DNA of 64,000 nt from Cryptomeria japonica (Eukaryota; Streptophyta; Pinopsida; Cupressales; Cupressaceae). Position 1 is the first letter of the stretch. Each line of letters starts with the position of its first letter. Where the stretch lies: contig NC_081415.1 of the NCBI RefSeq assembly GCF_030272615.1, forward strand, positions 375,423,392 through 375,487,391, written 5' to 3'. The position numbers and the translations under genes were made by a program. Below the pieces are notes generated by a model that was not told the DNA's origin, did not search any database, and was given only the letters and a program-made list of their open reading frames with translations. Shown here one piece after another: positions 45,862 to 56,999 of this stretch.

Positions 45862-47237
45862 TGTAGTCACACAAATCTGTCCAGCTTAATTAAATAAATA
45901 TTCGCTATTTATTTGATTAAAAATCCACTAGCCATCAGTTAATTAAATTAATATTTAATTAATTCATCTCCAAACATTCTCCTATTAATTAAATAAATTA
46001 TTCAGTTTATTTTAATTAATTCATTAAACCAAATTCCAATCAATTAAATAAATAAAATCTATTTATTTAATTAAATCCCCCTTTTCCTCTTTTAAATAAA
46101 ACATTTATTTAAATCATTATCCCCCCCCACTTGCATTTTCCTACAAATGCAACTTGCACACATTTATTGAAATAAATGAATTTTTATTTTAATAAAATCC
46201 TATTTTCCCTCACCCACCAAATCCAATTGCATTCCTAAATCCCCTTCTAGATTCTTCTAAACCCTTCCTAATTAGCCTAATCCATCTCCTAATTATTGTC
46301 ACATTCCTAAGCAAAATGTAGTCACTTCTCAAAGACTTTAAAAGTCTTTGAAAAGCATTTAATGTTTTGTGCGTTCAACAAATTAACCCCCAAAGTCTTC
46401 CAAGACCACTAATGGCTCTTACATGACCATTTATGGCTCTTACATAACCATTTATGGTTATTTCAAATTTGTCTCCCCAAACATTTATTGTTTTTGACCA
46501 TATTTATCCTTTTTACACTTGCACAAGAGTTTATCCATTGGATAAAAGCTTTATTCTTTGAATAAAGAGTTTATTCATTCAACTAACCTTGACTTTAACT
46601 CCCAAGGTCATATCAAGCATTTAATGCTTATTCCCTCTCCTCTCAACCTATCTCACATTGACATTTGTCATCCTGGGATTGGGTTGAAATCCCTCACATG
46701 GATTTGAAATCATTCAATCCTGACCCTTGTTGAGATTGCTCAATCTCAACCATCCATTGCTCCATTTTCCCTATAAATAGAGCCCATTTCTTCATAATCC
46801 AGATCTTGAAAACTTGTATGCATTTAACCTATAGGCATTTTAGAGAGCATTTAGCATAGCAAACTAAAATCTTGTTATTTTGGTTAAAATCAATCATTTC
46901 AATAGCATCTAGTATTGTAGATTTTCATTTTACATTTAGAGCAAAATACTCAAATCTCAATCCTCCATAAGCATCCATAGTGCAAAAAGCTGCTGAGAGC
47001 TACACTATTTTGGAACTTGGAGAGGAGAGGAACAAGGGAGAAGGAGCTAAGAGCATGCTAAGAGGCATTTGGAGATGCCTTATTATCTTTGTTTCATTTG
47101 TTAGATATATTAGCATGATTTTAGTGTTTCTTTTGATATGCATGTTCAGATTAGTTTTTGATTGACTAACACTAACGATTTTCTTGTGTCTTGTGTTGTT
47201 TGTCATTTCCTAACCTTGTCCATTTAGCAGAGCATCA
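45862..47237 (+). repeat. G2 3' LTR (1,376 bp)
   Basis: Matches 28,830-30,204 with about two dozen substitutions and one single-base length change in a C run. Ends AGCAGAGCATCA. TATA box copy at 46,772-46,779. Confidence 0.93.
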
Positions 47238-47242
47238 CTTTC
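47238..47242. repeat. Target-site duplication of gypsy G2, right copy (ctttc)
   Basis: Partner of 28,825-28,829. On the LINE B coding strand it is GAAAG, part of the codons for Glu-Ser. Confidence 0.92.
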
Positions 47243-48666
47243 AATATGCCCCAGAAGGTCAGAGACCTCATTACTAATGTTTTGGATTTGTTCTAGGGTT
47301 GGGATCCCCTTGGGGACCCCTTCCACCTCCCTATTATCCTCCTTATTCTGCTCATGTTCGTTCAAATTTTCAACACCTATGTCCACTTTAGCATCCTTAC
47401 TAGTTGTCGCTTCCTTAACCACATCTTCCTCAGAAGCCATAATAGCCTGTGCAACAGTAGCATCCAGGTCTGCCATGTTCAAGACCTCATTAGGGTCCAC
47501 CAGGTTGATTTGGTCAATAGTTTCCTCTTCAAGGTCAACCTTCACATCACCGGTAGGGGACCCAGAGGTACCACATCAGTCCCAGGCATAGAAACCTTAA
47601 AATATTCACCACCCGCAGACCCATAAGGAGTACCCCCATCCTTTCCATGATTACAATCCTCCTCAGAATCAAAAGCACTTTGGGGTTTCAATTTCCTCTT
47701 CAAGGAGCCCTTAAAAGCAATTCTATGAGACCTCCTCCTTCCTTTAGTGTCTGAGGACATATTCACATCCTCTATACCATTGAAAGACAAGTTGTCCTCA
47801 ATGATAATTTTTTTTCGTTTAGCAGGTCATTTTCCTTTGCCTTGGGAGGGGGTATGGGATTTAACTTTGCTAGTCGAGGAAGAAGGCACATAGTAAGGGG
47901 TGATTTCAGTAATAGAAACATAGGATAGAAACTAAGAGTCCACAAAAGATTTGTTTGCAAAATGGAATAATCTGGGGATAACGAGGCCAATAGAAAACCC
48001 TGTGAGGGGTGCAACGTAGTCATATGGGGTTGAAAAAGAATGAGGTTTCTTTGAGGGCAGAGAGACAGGTGGAAATTATAAAGTTTGTAAATGAGGCCTT
48101 AGTGCAAAGGGATGGGCAGCTTGTCCCCATTTTTAGGGTCAAGGGCTTCCTTAATCGAAACTTCCAAAGAATGCAATTGAAAAAATGATAAGCAAAGAAG
48201 ATAATGATTATGAAAGTGGTTAAGCAAAGGCAGATGGTAGTAATAAAATACCTTGTATTGACCTTCTAGGGTGAAATACTTCATTATCATCACGCAAATT
48301 TGATCCCCGGGGTGCTTCAACTCTTGTCTAGCGAACCCACTTTGCATTTTCAGAGGTTCCTCTTTGCCTTTGAAAAATCTCTTTAGACCGTCATTGTTGG
48401 CCACATGAATGGTCCTCTTCCATCTTCTCCCCTCCAAGGAGAGGCCTGTCACTTGAGCAATAGTCCCCTCAGAGACATCAAACAAAATCCCCCCAACCGT
48501 AACCCTCTTATTAGCCCAAGAGTTTGCAAACTGGGTCGAGAGTTGTTCATCATGGTCACGAAGGCACTCCATGAACCCTGCAAAACCACCTTCCACACAT
48601 TAATTCCACGTCTTTTTTGAATCCATCTAGATTGTCTAGTCCGTATCGCACTCTGTCACCCCCCAT
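47243..48666 (-). pseudogene. LINE B ORF3, main part, homologous in layout to LINE A ORF3
   Basis: Opens ATGGGGGG at 48,666 (MGGDRVRYGLDNLDGFKK), like MGGNRRRY in LINE A. After a frame change near 48,600 the domain continues with FMECLRDHDEQLSTQFANSW, TVGGILFDVSEGTIAQVTGL, YFTLEGQYKVFYYYHLPLLN and HFHNH. The LINE A counterparts are FLERLHGRDGKITSFF, MGDHLVEIDEELIAKATRL, YITLDGRFTKVYGYHFVLLN and HFRHN. Later come basic blocks (KRKKIIIEDN; KGRRRSHRIAFKGSLKRKLK) and an acidic helical part (MKVDLEEETIDQINLVDPNE, LEQIQNISNEVSDLLGHIES). Gypsy G2 interrupts it there and the end is at 28,829-28,557. It has one stop within the domain (48,099) and about two further frame changes. Domain function is unknown. 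Confidence 0.8.
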
Positions 48667-49335
48667 TGTCGAAACCATACTAGTGGCAAAGATAATTTGA
48701 TCAGCGATAGACATAAGTAAGAACACATAGAAGGCATCAAGAAAATAGCTCTTAGTGAGTTTAGAAACAAGTTTTTCACAAGGGCCAGAGGTTTTGAAAT
48801 CACAAATAAGATGCCTTAAGGTGAAATTATTACAATAAATGTCCTTGGGTGTAGGAAGTTTGTGCGAGCCATAAATCACCCCTTGTGATATGACCTTGGG
48901 CATGTAGAAAATCATCATAAAATTGAAGCAAAATGGATAATCATAAATGAAAGAAGCACGTGGCTCAAGTTGCATCCCATAGCCAATTAAATCCATCCAT
49001 CCAGCCAGACCAGTTAAGCATGTCATCACACTTAAGATTCATTATAAGGAAATACCCTTGAAAAGTGTACCAAAAAATGATAGTGGCACACACATCACCT
49101 TTAGTAGCTATGCTACCAGTCCACCTTCGCCAACTGTTGGTGCTAATCATCAGAGGTTTACACTCTTCAAATTTGAAAAATAATTCCCCCTGAGACCCCA
49201 GGAAGCCAAGGGGAGAGAACAAAAGGGATAGACAAAGAGCTTAATCATGAGTAAGTTTAGTGCCCTCCCCCTTCAGGAGGGAGCTAACATTAAGTGACAA
49301 AGAGCTGAGATTCCTCTAGCATCTGAGGCCCAAAT
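48667..49335 (-). other. LINE B spacer between RNase H and ORF3
   Basis: About 670 bp, longer than the 211-bp spacer in LINE A. It can be read as short minus-strand frames (49,222-48,965; 49,029-48,667) with hydrophobic content that I do not recognise. It may be untranslated sequence, a decayed N-terminal extension of ORF3, or part of the ORF2 end. Confidence 0.4.
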
Positions 49336-52300
49336 TCAATAATCCAATGACCGTGAGAGAATCAACAACCCCATTTCCTTCTCTATAGACATGCATGATG
49401 TGAAAGGAGTTAAACCCAAAGATGAGCCTAATATTATCTCTGATGAAACCTTTAATCGACTAGTTGAGTCTGTTCCTCCCTTGACAACATCAACAATGAG
49501 CTTAGAGTCCCCTTCAATGTCCAAATCCCTTATGCCCATGGAGAGGGCAAAACAAACCCCCCAAGCCAAGGCCATAGCTTCAAATTAATTGTTGGAGTGA
49601 CCATTCAAGTTCCCTGCATAGGCTGCAACTAGGGCCCCATTGTGATTTCTAATGGCACCGCTACCTGTAGCCATGCCATTTCTAATAGCCCCATCAAAAT
49701 TAAGTTTGAAGCAACCAGGATTTGGGGCGGACCAAATAGTATTTTGCCTTCAAAGATGCGCGGAGTTATCAAAATGTGCAAAGGATCTAGGCAGGTTCTA
49801 ACAACGAGCAATCTCCCAATCCCTGTTGGAAGGAGGATTAGGGGGATTTTTAACAATAGTCAGATAAATTTTCTAGAATGAGCTTAAGGAAATAGTCCAG
49901 CACATTTTCCAAAGAGGCCTCCTTATCCTTGAAGATCCGGTTATTCCTCTCCTTCCAAATGCTCCAACAGAGATATGGGGGAATTTGTCTCCAGAGCTAG
50001 GGTACCATGGGATTGGAGGTGGAGCCCCTCCACTCCTACTGCAAATGTATCATATTTTCATTCATAGTCCATCTAAGGTTAAGCTTATGGAAAACCATCC
50101 TCTAGAGGGCTTTGGCAAAGATACAATGGAGGAAAAGGTGGGGGAGCTTTCCACTTCCATTTTACAAAGGACACATCTATTAGGGAACTAAAATCCCTGC
50201 TTAGCCAAGTTATCCCGAGTGAGTATTCTATATTCTGTTATGTATAACAGTCTACCAAAAAAAATTGCCTTGGGGATGAGTTGAGGATTCCAAACATCGT
50301 TCCATTTAACCAGAGAGATCAGGTCCCAAAGTAGACTATTGTAAGTAGTCTTAATAGAGAATTCCCCAATAGGGTTCTATTTCCAAATAAATTTATCCTC
50401 CTTAGGAAAGAAAGGGAGTCTAGCTCCAACCATCAGGTCTTGCAAATCCTTGGCAACCAGCACCAGGAATGGATGATCAAGACAACTATTCGAAATAGCC
50501 TTCCAAGTGCTATTAAAGAAATAATCAAAGACCCTATCACCAAAGAAACCCTTAGCAAAATCCTTAATCCTTCTAAGGGAGGGGGAAGCGATCAGAGGCT
50601 TGTCCCCAAGCCAAAAATATTCTCAAAATAAAATGTTTCCGCCATTACTAATGAGCCATTTCATGCCCTGATAAATGATATCTCTGCATCTAAGAATATT
50701 ATTCCATATTTTGGACCCTCTAAGGAGTCTATCTTCATTTAAAGCAGAAAGGAAGATTCTTTCTCCAAGGTATTTAGCCCTCATAATGTGACCCCGGTCT
50801 AAGTCACCCTGGTCTAAGTCCACGTGGAGAAGCTTCTAGGTCATTTTAGTCATGAAATCCTTATTAAAGTGGGTGAATTTGCAGATTCCCAAGCCCCCCT
50901 TTAGTTTCAGGTAGCAAACTTTATCCCATCTAACAAGGGAAAGCCTTTTCTTTTCTTCCATCCCAGTCCAAAGGAAAGTTCTTTGGATGTTCTCCAACTT
51001 GTCAGCCATGGTTGCATAAATTTTAAAAAGGGAAAGGAAGTACACCAGAATACCCTATAAAGACGAGGCCAACAACTGAAGATTCCTCGCACTACTGAGG
51101 AACCTACCCTTCCACCCTGCCAGTTTATTCTACATTATCTCTAGGATAGTCACCCAAAATGATTTGGAGACATATTTGACAGTAAGGGGTAGCCCAAGGT
51201 AAGTGCTCGAGAGGTAGGCAATTTGACAGCCCAAGATCCCACAAATTTTAGCTTGGAGTTTGTCAACAGTATGAAAGAAAGAAATGTTTCTTTTATCATA
51301 ATTAATGTGCTGACTTGAGGCTCCAACATAAAGGTTAAGAAAGGATTTTCATCCCTTGGCCTCAATTACCAAATAAATCCCAAAAAGGATGGTATCATCC
51401 ACAAACTGTTGCAGAATGGTAGGAGGGATAGTGGAAATAGGTTTGATCCCCATGATATTCCTTTTCTGAACAAGAGAATTAAAGTTCTTGGCCAAAACTG
51501 CAGCAAGAATAATAAAGAGCTAGGGTGAAAGAGGGTCACCCTGTTTGAGCCCCTTGGAAGGCCCAAAGGTCTCCCGAGGGATCCCATTCATAAGAACTTA
51601 ATAATTTAAAGTAGTTATGCATTCCCTAATGAGGTTGATAATCTTTCCCCCAACATCAAACTTTTGCATAACTTTTAAAAGGAAGCTCCATTTGACTATC
51701 ATAAGCCATAGAGATATCCAATTTCAGAACTATGCTAGGTTTATGACTTTTATCCATAGAATGAATGACCTCGTGAATTGAGATGGCCGCATCAAGGATT
51801 TGTCTGCGAGGGACAAACCCCTTCTAGCTAGGACTAATTAGAGAATCTAGAAAGGGTTTAATCCTATTGACCATGACTTTGGAGAAGATCTTGTAGATAG
51901 TGTTACAAAGACTAATAGATCTAAATTCCTTTAGAAGGGTCGGCTCCCAAATTTTAGGAACCAGAGCAATGAAAGTGTTGTTAAACTTCTTGAGAAGTTT
52001 ACCAGACCTAAATAAATCTTTGGTAACAAGAACCACATCAACGCTAGCCACATCCCAATGGTATTGGAAGAAAGTTGGAGGGAAGCCGTCAAGACCCAGA
52101 GCTTTGAAAGCCCCCATAGAGAACACAGCATTCCTTACCTCGTCCTTAGTAACCAGGGTCATAATGAGATCATTGTCTTCCATAGTGAGGGGGGATGGGA
52201 GGCAATGTAGGAGGTTCTCATCCAAGATGGGGTCCCCAGTTCTGTAGTCATTTGTGAATAGAGAAGAGAAATACTCAGAGGCCAGTTTTCCAAGGCCATC

Positions 52301-52424
52301 ATCATCTTTGAAATATCGATTCTGATGATTTTTTAAACAAGAAATTTGATTTCTTCTCTTGTGAATATTGATCTATATAAGAAGGCCGTTTTTATCTCCC
52401 TCTTTTAACCATTGAACCCTCGAT
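49336..52424 (-). pseudogene. LINE B ORF2: reverse transcriptase and RNase H, degenerate
   Basis: Minus-strand RT: SRVQWLKEGDKN (about 52,424-52,388), ASEYFSSLFTND, then 52,225-51,824 with AFKALGLDGFPPTFFQYHWD and FRSISLCNTIYKIFSKVMVN. The catalytic FVDDTILFG is at 51,405-51,380, and the segment YLGLPLTVKYVS, NKLAGWKGRFLS and ENIQRTFLWTGMEEKKRLSL at 51,200-50,930. The plant-type RNase H reads LNFDGAIRNGMATGSGAIRN (near 49,715-49,650) and LDIEGDSKLIVDVVKGG (near 49,520-49,470). Many stops and frameshifts, more than in LINE A, mark it as older. Same clade as LINE A but clearly a different family. Confidence 0.9.
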
Positions 52425-52428
52425 TTAT
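52425..52428. repeat. Target-site duplication of the DNA transposon, left copy (ttat)
   Basis: ttat here and ttct at 63,531-63,534 differ by one base. The LINE codons on both sides predict an empty site cgat-ttct-gtttcc, so a 4-bp duplication fits. Confidence 0.6.
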
Positions 52429-52458
52429 GGGCCAAAGCATGAACCTGTGTCACAATTT
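52429..52458 (+). repeat. DNA transposon left terminal inverted repeat
   Basis: Starts gggccaaagcatgaacc and contains tgtgtcaca; pairs with 63,501-63,530. Confidence 0.75.
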
Positions 52459-52483
52459 GGGTCAACTATCGGTAGTCTGGCTG

Positions 52484-52588
52484 GACTCAGTCCGACTGGA
52501 CTACTCTCGGGTCGTGTGGCGTCGCGTGGCACCTATGTGGCACCAGAATGGCACCAGGAGTCCAACAAGACTCGGTCCGATCGGACTA
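52484..52588 (+). repeat. Subterminal repeats of the DNA transposon
   Basis: gactcagtccgactggacta (52,484-52,503) and gactcggtccgatcggacta (52,569-52,588) match at 17 of 20 bases. Between them tggcacc occurs three times. A similar tggcacc/tgtcac cluster lies near the right end (62,730-62,780). Such repeats often bind transposase (inference). Confidence 0.65.
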
Positions 52589-52592
52589 TTAG

Positions 52593-52602
52593 TTATATAA
52601 AC
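52593..52602 (+). promoter_or_regulatory. Possible TATA box for the plus-strand transposon gene
   Basis: ttatataaac lies about 1.5 kb upstream of the first plus-strand ATG, in a locally G+C-richer stretch. No independent support. Confidence 0.35.
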
Positions 52603-53040
52603 CGATATATTCCCCACTGACCCTCATTTTTACCCTATGGAGTTTGGGGAGTTAAACCAGACTCACAAGGAGGTTATTTCTAGCCCCCATTTTTCCAGGT
52701 AGGTTCATTTTTTTTTGTTTTTTTTGTTTTGTATTTGTAATTAAAAAAATTAACATATAAATTGTTATAATTATTTTTATTGAATAGTTTATGAATTTTT
52801 TGAAAATTTTTAGAATGAAAACATTAGATAAAGGTTAAAAAAAAATTAAACCTAGCAAAATTTTAAAACCGACACAAAAATTATTAAAAAAATATGAACA
52901 TATACCTATTAAATAATTAATATTTTTTAATTTTCTCATTACACTTACATATAAACCATAAAAAAAATATAATCAATACACTACACATAAAAAAATAAAT
53001 CCTTGTACTCATAGAAAGACATAGACACATACACCTACAA
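52603..53040. other. A+T-rich stretch, nothing recognised
   Basis: About 440 bp without gene or clear repeat, between the subterminal repeats and the microsatellite block. Confidence 0.5.
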
Positions 53041-53945
<905 letters not shown>

Positions 53946-54150
53946 TTAATTTTAATGTTTCTTTAAAATAATTTGTATCAAATGTTTCAATTACTTCGAA
54001 TTGTACTTTAAATTACAATTGTATCATTTTTCAAATATGTTTGTATTAGTTTAAAATAGTTCAAAATTAGTTCGAATTATTTTAGAATAGTTTTGAATAA
54101 TTATTTTTAATTTTTTTATTTATAATTATGTACATACAAATATTTTGCAC

Positions 54151-55950
54151 ATGGCCGATCTGACATCAGATGGTAGTGTTCATCGCGAGGGCATTGACCG
54201 GACATCTGGACAGTCTGATTGAATGCCTTCTAGTGATGGTGATGTCAGGGCTTGGCTTTTTGCCGAAACCACTGAGGTCCTTCAACATGCATTAGACCAT
54301 CTTGAGTCCACATTAGATTCTGCCACTACTCGACCTAATAAGGAAAGGGCACAAACTATTAGGGATTAGTTTCTATATGCAATTGACACTATTTAGACAT
54401 ATAATCCTTATGATAATATGTGTCAATTCTTTCTATATCTCCCTTTCTCGCAGTGTGACTGGCATGGTAAAATGGGAAACCGTGAGCATGAATGTATCTT
54501 CTATACAAGTCCATACCATGTTCCCATATTATCAGGGTTCAAGACACCATAAGATTATAGGATATTTAGTTACCAGATGCACTGATCTAGTTGTGGCACC
54601 ATTCACATATCCTAGATGGTTGGCATCTCATCATATGTGGCCACAAAATGATGAGTTCCCACTTTATTTTTGCAAATAATTGTTTGCAGAGTTTCATATG
54701 GGTTTAGACATTGATTATACATCTATACCAGCAAATGTTGGGTAGGGGAGAGGGAGGCTTAGTGATAAATTTAGACGACTTGATGTACCGATGCTCATCA
54801 ATAAACCAACATTAGTTGGTCCAAACCTTTTGGTTCTACCAAAATGTTTGGAGTTCACATGCAATAAATGCAACAATTGATAATGTCAGGCGACATATGT
54901 ACTCCAGCATTGCACAAATTACCACTCAGGTCAACTAGATGACATCTGATTGTGTTGGGAGATATTTTTTGCGATCCCAGAGTACCATTCATTATTTAGG
55001 CTACATATGCGACATTTAGTAGTGGCATTGTTCCTTACGCTTGTGTAGACATACCATCTCCACTTGACATTGCACGGTTGATAGAGGTTGATCCTTTGCA
55101 GCAGATGAGTGCATTGTTGTCTAGTGATTTATTGGATTCGTATACACTTCTTTCTTTGTTTCTTGGGATCCCTCTTGAGGATGTACAGACACAGATGAGA
55201 CATCATGTACACAGAGGTGGATCTAGGAGCCATGGTGGTAGAGCATCTCAAGGTGATATGGGGAGAGAGGAGGGAATTACAGTGCATCCTACAACCCCTC
55301 CACCACATACATTAGTTGATCCTACATCTCCTCCTCAGCGTACACCAGGTTATCCGACACCCGAGTCATCATGACCTACACCTTTTCCGCCTATTACTTT
55401 TACACCTCCTGCTCGAGCTCATGGTCACTATACCAGTCTACTCATTGATGGTTTAGAGGATGCATCGCTAGATATAAATGTTGACCATGTGTCCTTCCAT
55501 TCATCCGAGGTCAGTTTAAATAGTAGATTAAGAGTGAAAGATTGTTTTTTTTGTAAGGTCATATTATTTATTTGATTTTAAATAGTGGATTTCAGCTTGA
55601 AAATTGTTCACAATTTGAATTTTGAATTATATACATTATTTTTTTCAGATATTATTTAATTGATTTTAAATAGTGGATTTCAACTTCAAAAATGTTAGTT
55701 AACACAATTTGAATTTTGAATTATATATGATCCAGGTTCGTTGACCACGTTTGAGTTCTTCATCTCGGATACCTGTGGTCCATGCACACTCTGGTGGTGC
55801 AGATGATGGATCGGACCAGGTAAAATTTGCATACTTTTAGTTAGATAATATTTTTATGTGCTTATATATACATGCGCTTATGTGTACTTTCTTGTGCAGG
55901 GATATCATTCGGGACATGTATCAGTGGAGGGTCGATCGATTATCACTGTT
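54151..55950 (+). pseudogene. Unidentified plus-strand gene of the DNA transposon, probably with introns
   Basis: The first plausible start is ATG 54,151 (MADLTSDGSVHREG). The frame runs with four stops through LPFSQCDWHGKMGNREHECI to about 54,550, then shifts to WLASHHMWPQNDEFPLYFC and FRRLDVPMLINKPTLVGPN. From 55,078 it reads IEVDPLQQMSALLSSDLLDS, a Gly/Arg/His segment and a Pro/Thr-rich tail. Near the end, GT-AG boundaries would join 55,509 to 55,734 and 55,818 to 55,900, giving an in-frame tail (HSGGADDGSDQ, then GYHSGHVSVEGRS) that ends at a TGA near 55,952. No domain recognised. It could be an accessory protein of the transposon, or a captured fragment. Confidence 0.5.
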
Positions 55951-55952
55951 TG

Positions 55953-56700
55953 ATGAGAATATATGTACAGTGCATGTACTTTGTTTTATATATGTATCTG
56001 GCACTTGTTTGATGAGATTATATACATATCGAACACTTGTACATGTTTGTTTATGTATTAGACACTTGTACATATCAGACACTTGTACATGTTTGATGAC
56101 ATTATATACATATCAGACACACACTTGTTTGATGAGACTACTTGTTTGTTTATTACATGTGTCTGTCTGTTATATTTTTTTATAATTAGTTCAAGTTACA
56201 TAGAATTGATCACGTTATTTTAGATTATAAATCTTGATATTTAGTTAGTTGAATTGTTCATTTAATTATTAAATTAATCAAGTCAATTCAAATAAAAAAG
56301 ATTGAAATCAATTAATCAAATAAAATCAAACCAATTCAATGAATTAATCAAACTAATTCAAATCAATTCAAACCGATTCAATGAATTAATCAAATTAATT
56401 AAATCAATTCAAACCAATTCAATGAATTCATCAAACTATTTCAAATCAATTAATCAAATAACTCAAATCAATTAAGTGGTGCAAATCAATTAAGTGATTC
56501 TAATCAATCCAATGAATTAATCAATCCAACAAATTAATCAATTAATTAAGTGATTCAAATCAATCCAATAAATTAATTAAATAAATTCAATCAAGTGATT
56601 CAAATACATCCAATGATTTAATCAAATTAAATCAAATTGATTAGTCAAATCAATTCAAATCAATTAATTAATCCAATTCAACTAAGTGATTCAAATCACT
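55953..56700. repeat. A+T-rich tandem repeats between the two transposon genes
   Basis: 55,980-56,150 repeats gacacttgtacat/gtttgatgagattatatac units. 56,280-56,690 repeats caattcaatgaattaatcaaa with spacings of 42 and 41 bp (56,335, 56,377, 56,418) and then decays. No gene. Confidence 0.75.
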
Positions 56701-56999
56701 TTAAGATAGCATGCAACAAATTAACCCAAATTGTGCAAATTTTGACATCAAAGCAGTTGCAACAAATAAACTTAAATGTACATGTGTACATATGTATATA
56801 TTGCAATTTAAAATAAATCGAATGTATATGTATATGTGTACATGTACATGTGTACATATGTATGTATGTATATCGATCCAAAAAATAGCTCGAATGTACA
56901 TATGTATGATGATCCAAAAAAATAGTACATACATATATATGCATATATAGACATGTATCATGGTCGAAAAAAATACACGAGTTCACTTGTTCTAATATA

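Larger units (their letters stand above)
28830..47237 (+). mobile_element. Ty3/gypsy Tat-type LTR retrotransposon G2, 18.4 kb, complete structure
   Basis: Layout: 5' LTR 28,830-30,204, primer-binding site at 30,207, long leader to 32,880, gag-pol 32,881-40,163, long 3' region 40,164-45,861 with an antisense PMD gene, polypurine tract, 3' LTR 45,862-47,237, and 5-bp duplications ctttc. Pol order is protease, G-patch, RT, RNase H, a second (archaeal-type) RNase H, integrase. The second RNase H, large size and antisense 3' gene mark the plant Tat lineage. LTRs differ at about 24 sites by eye. In-frame stops in gag, pol and the antisense gene and a frameshift before the RT catalytic site make this copy non-autonomous. 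It sits inside ORF3 of LINE B. Confidence 0.93.
47243..52428 (-). mobile_element. LINE B, middle segment
   Basis: This minus-strand LINE runs from the RT fingers (52,428) through RT, zinc-binding region and RNase H (to about 49,336) to most of ORF3 (48,666-47,243). It is bounded on the right by the DNA transposon at 52,429 and on the left by gypsy G2. Codons at the right break (KSRVQWLKEGDKN) align with LINE A RSRCKWLKEGDRN. Codons on the far side of the DNA transposon (EELYWKQK) align with LINE A EEMFWKQ, so the two pieces are one LINE. Confidence 0.9.
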
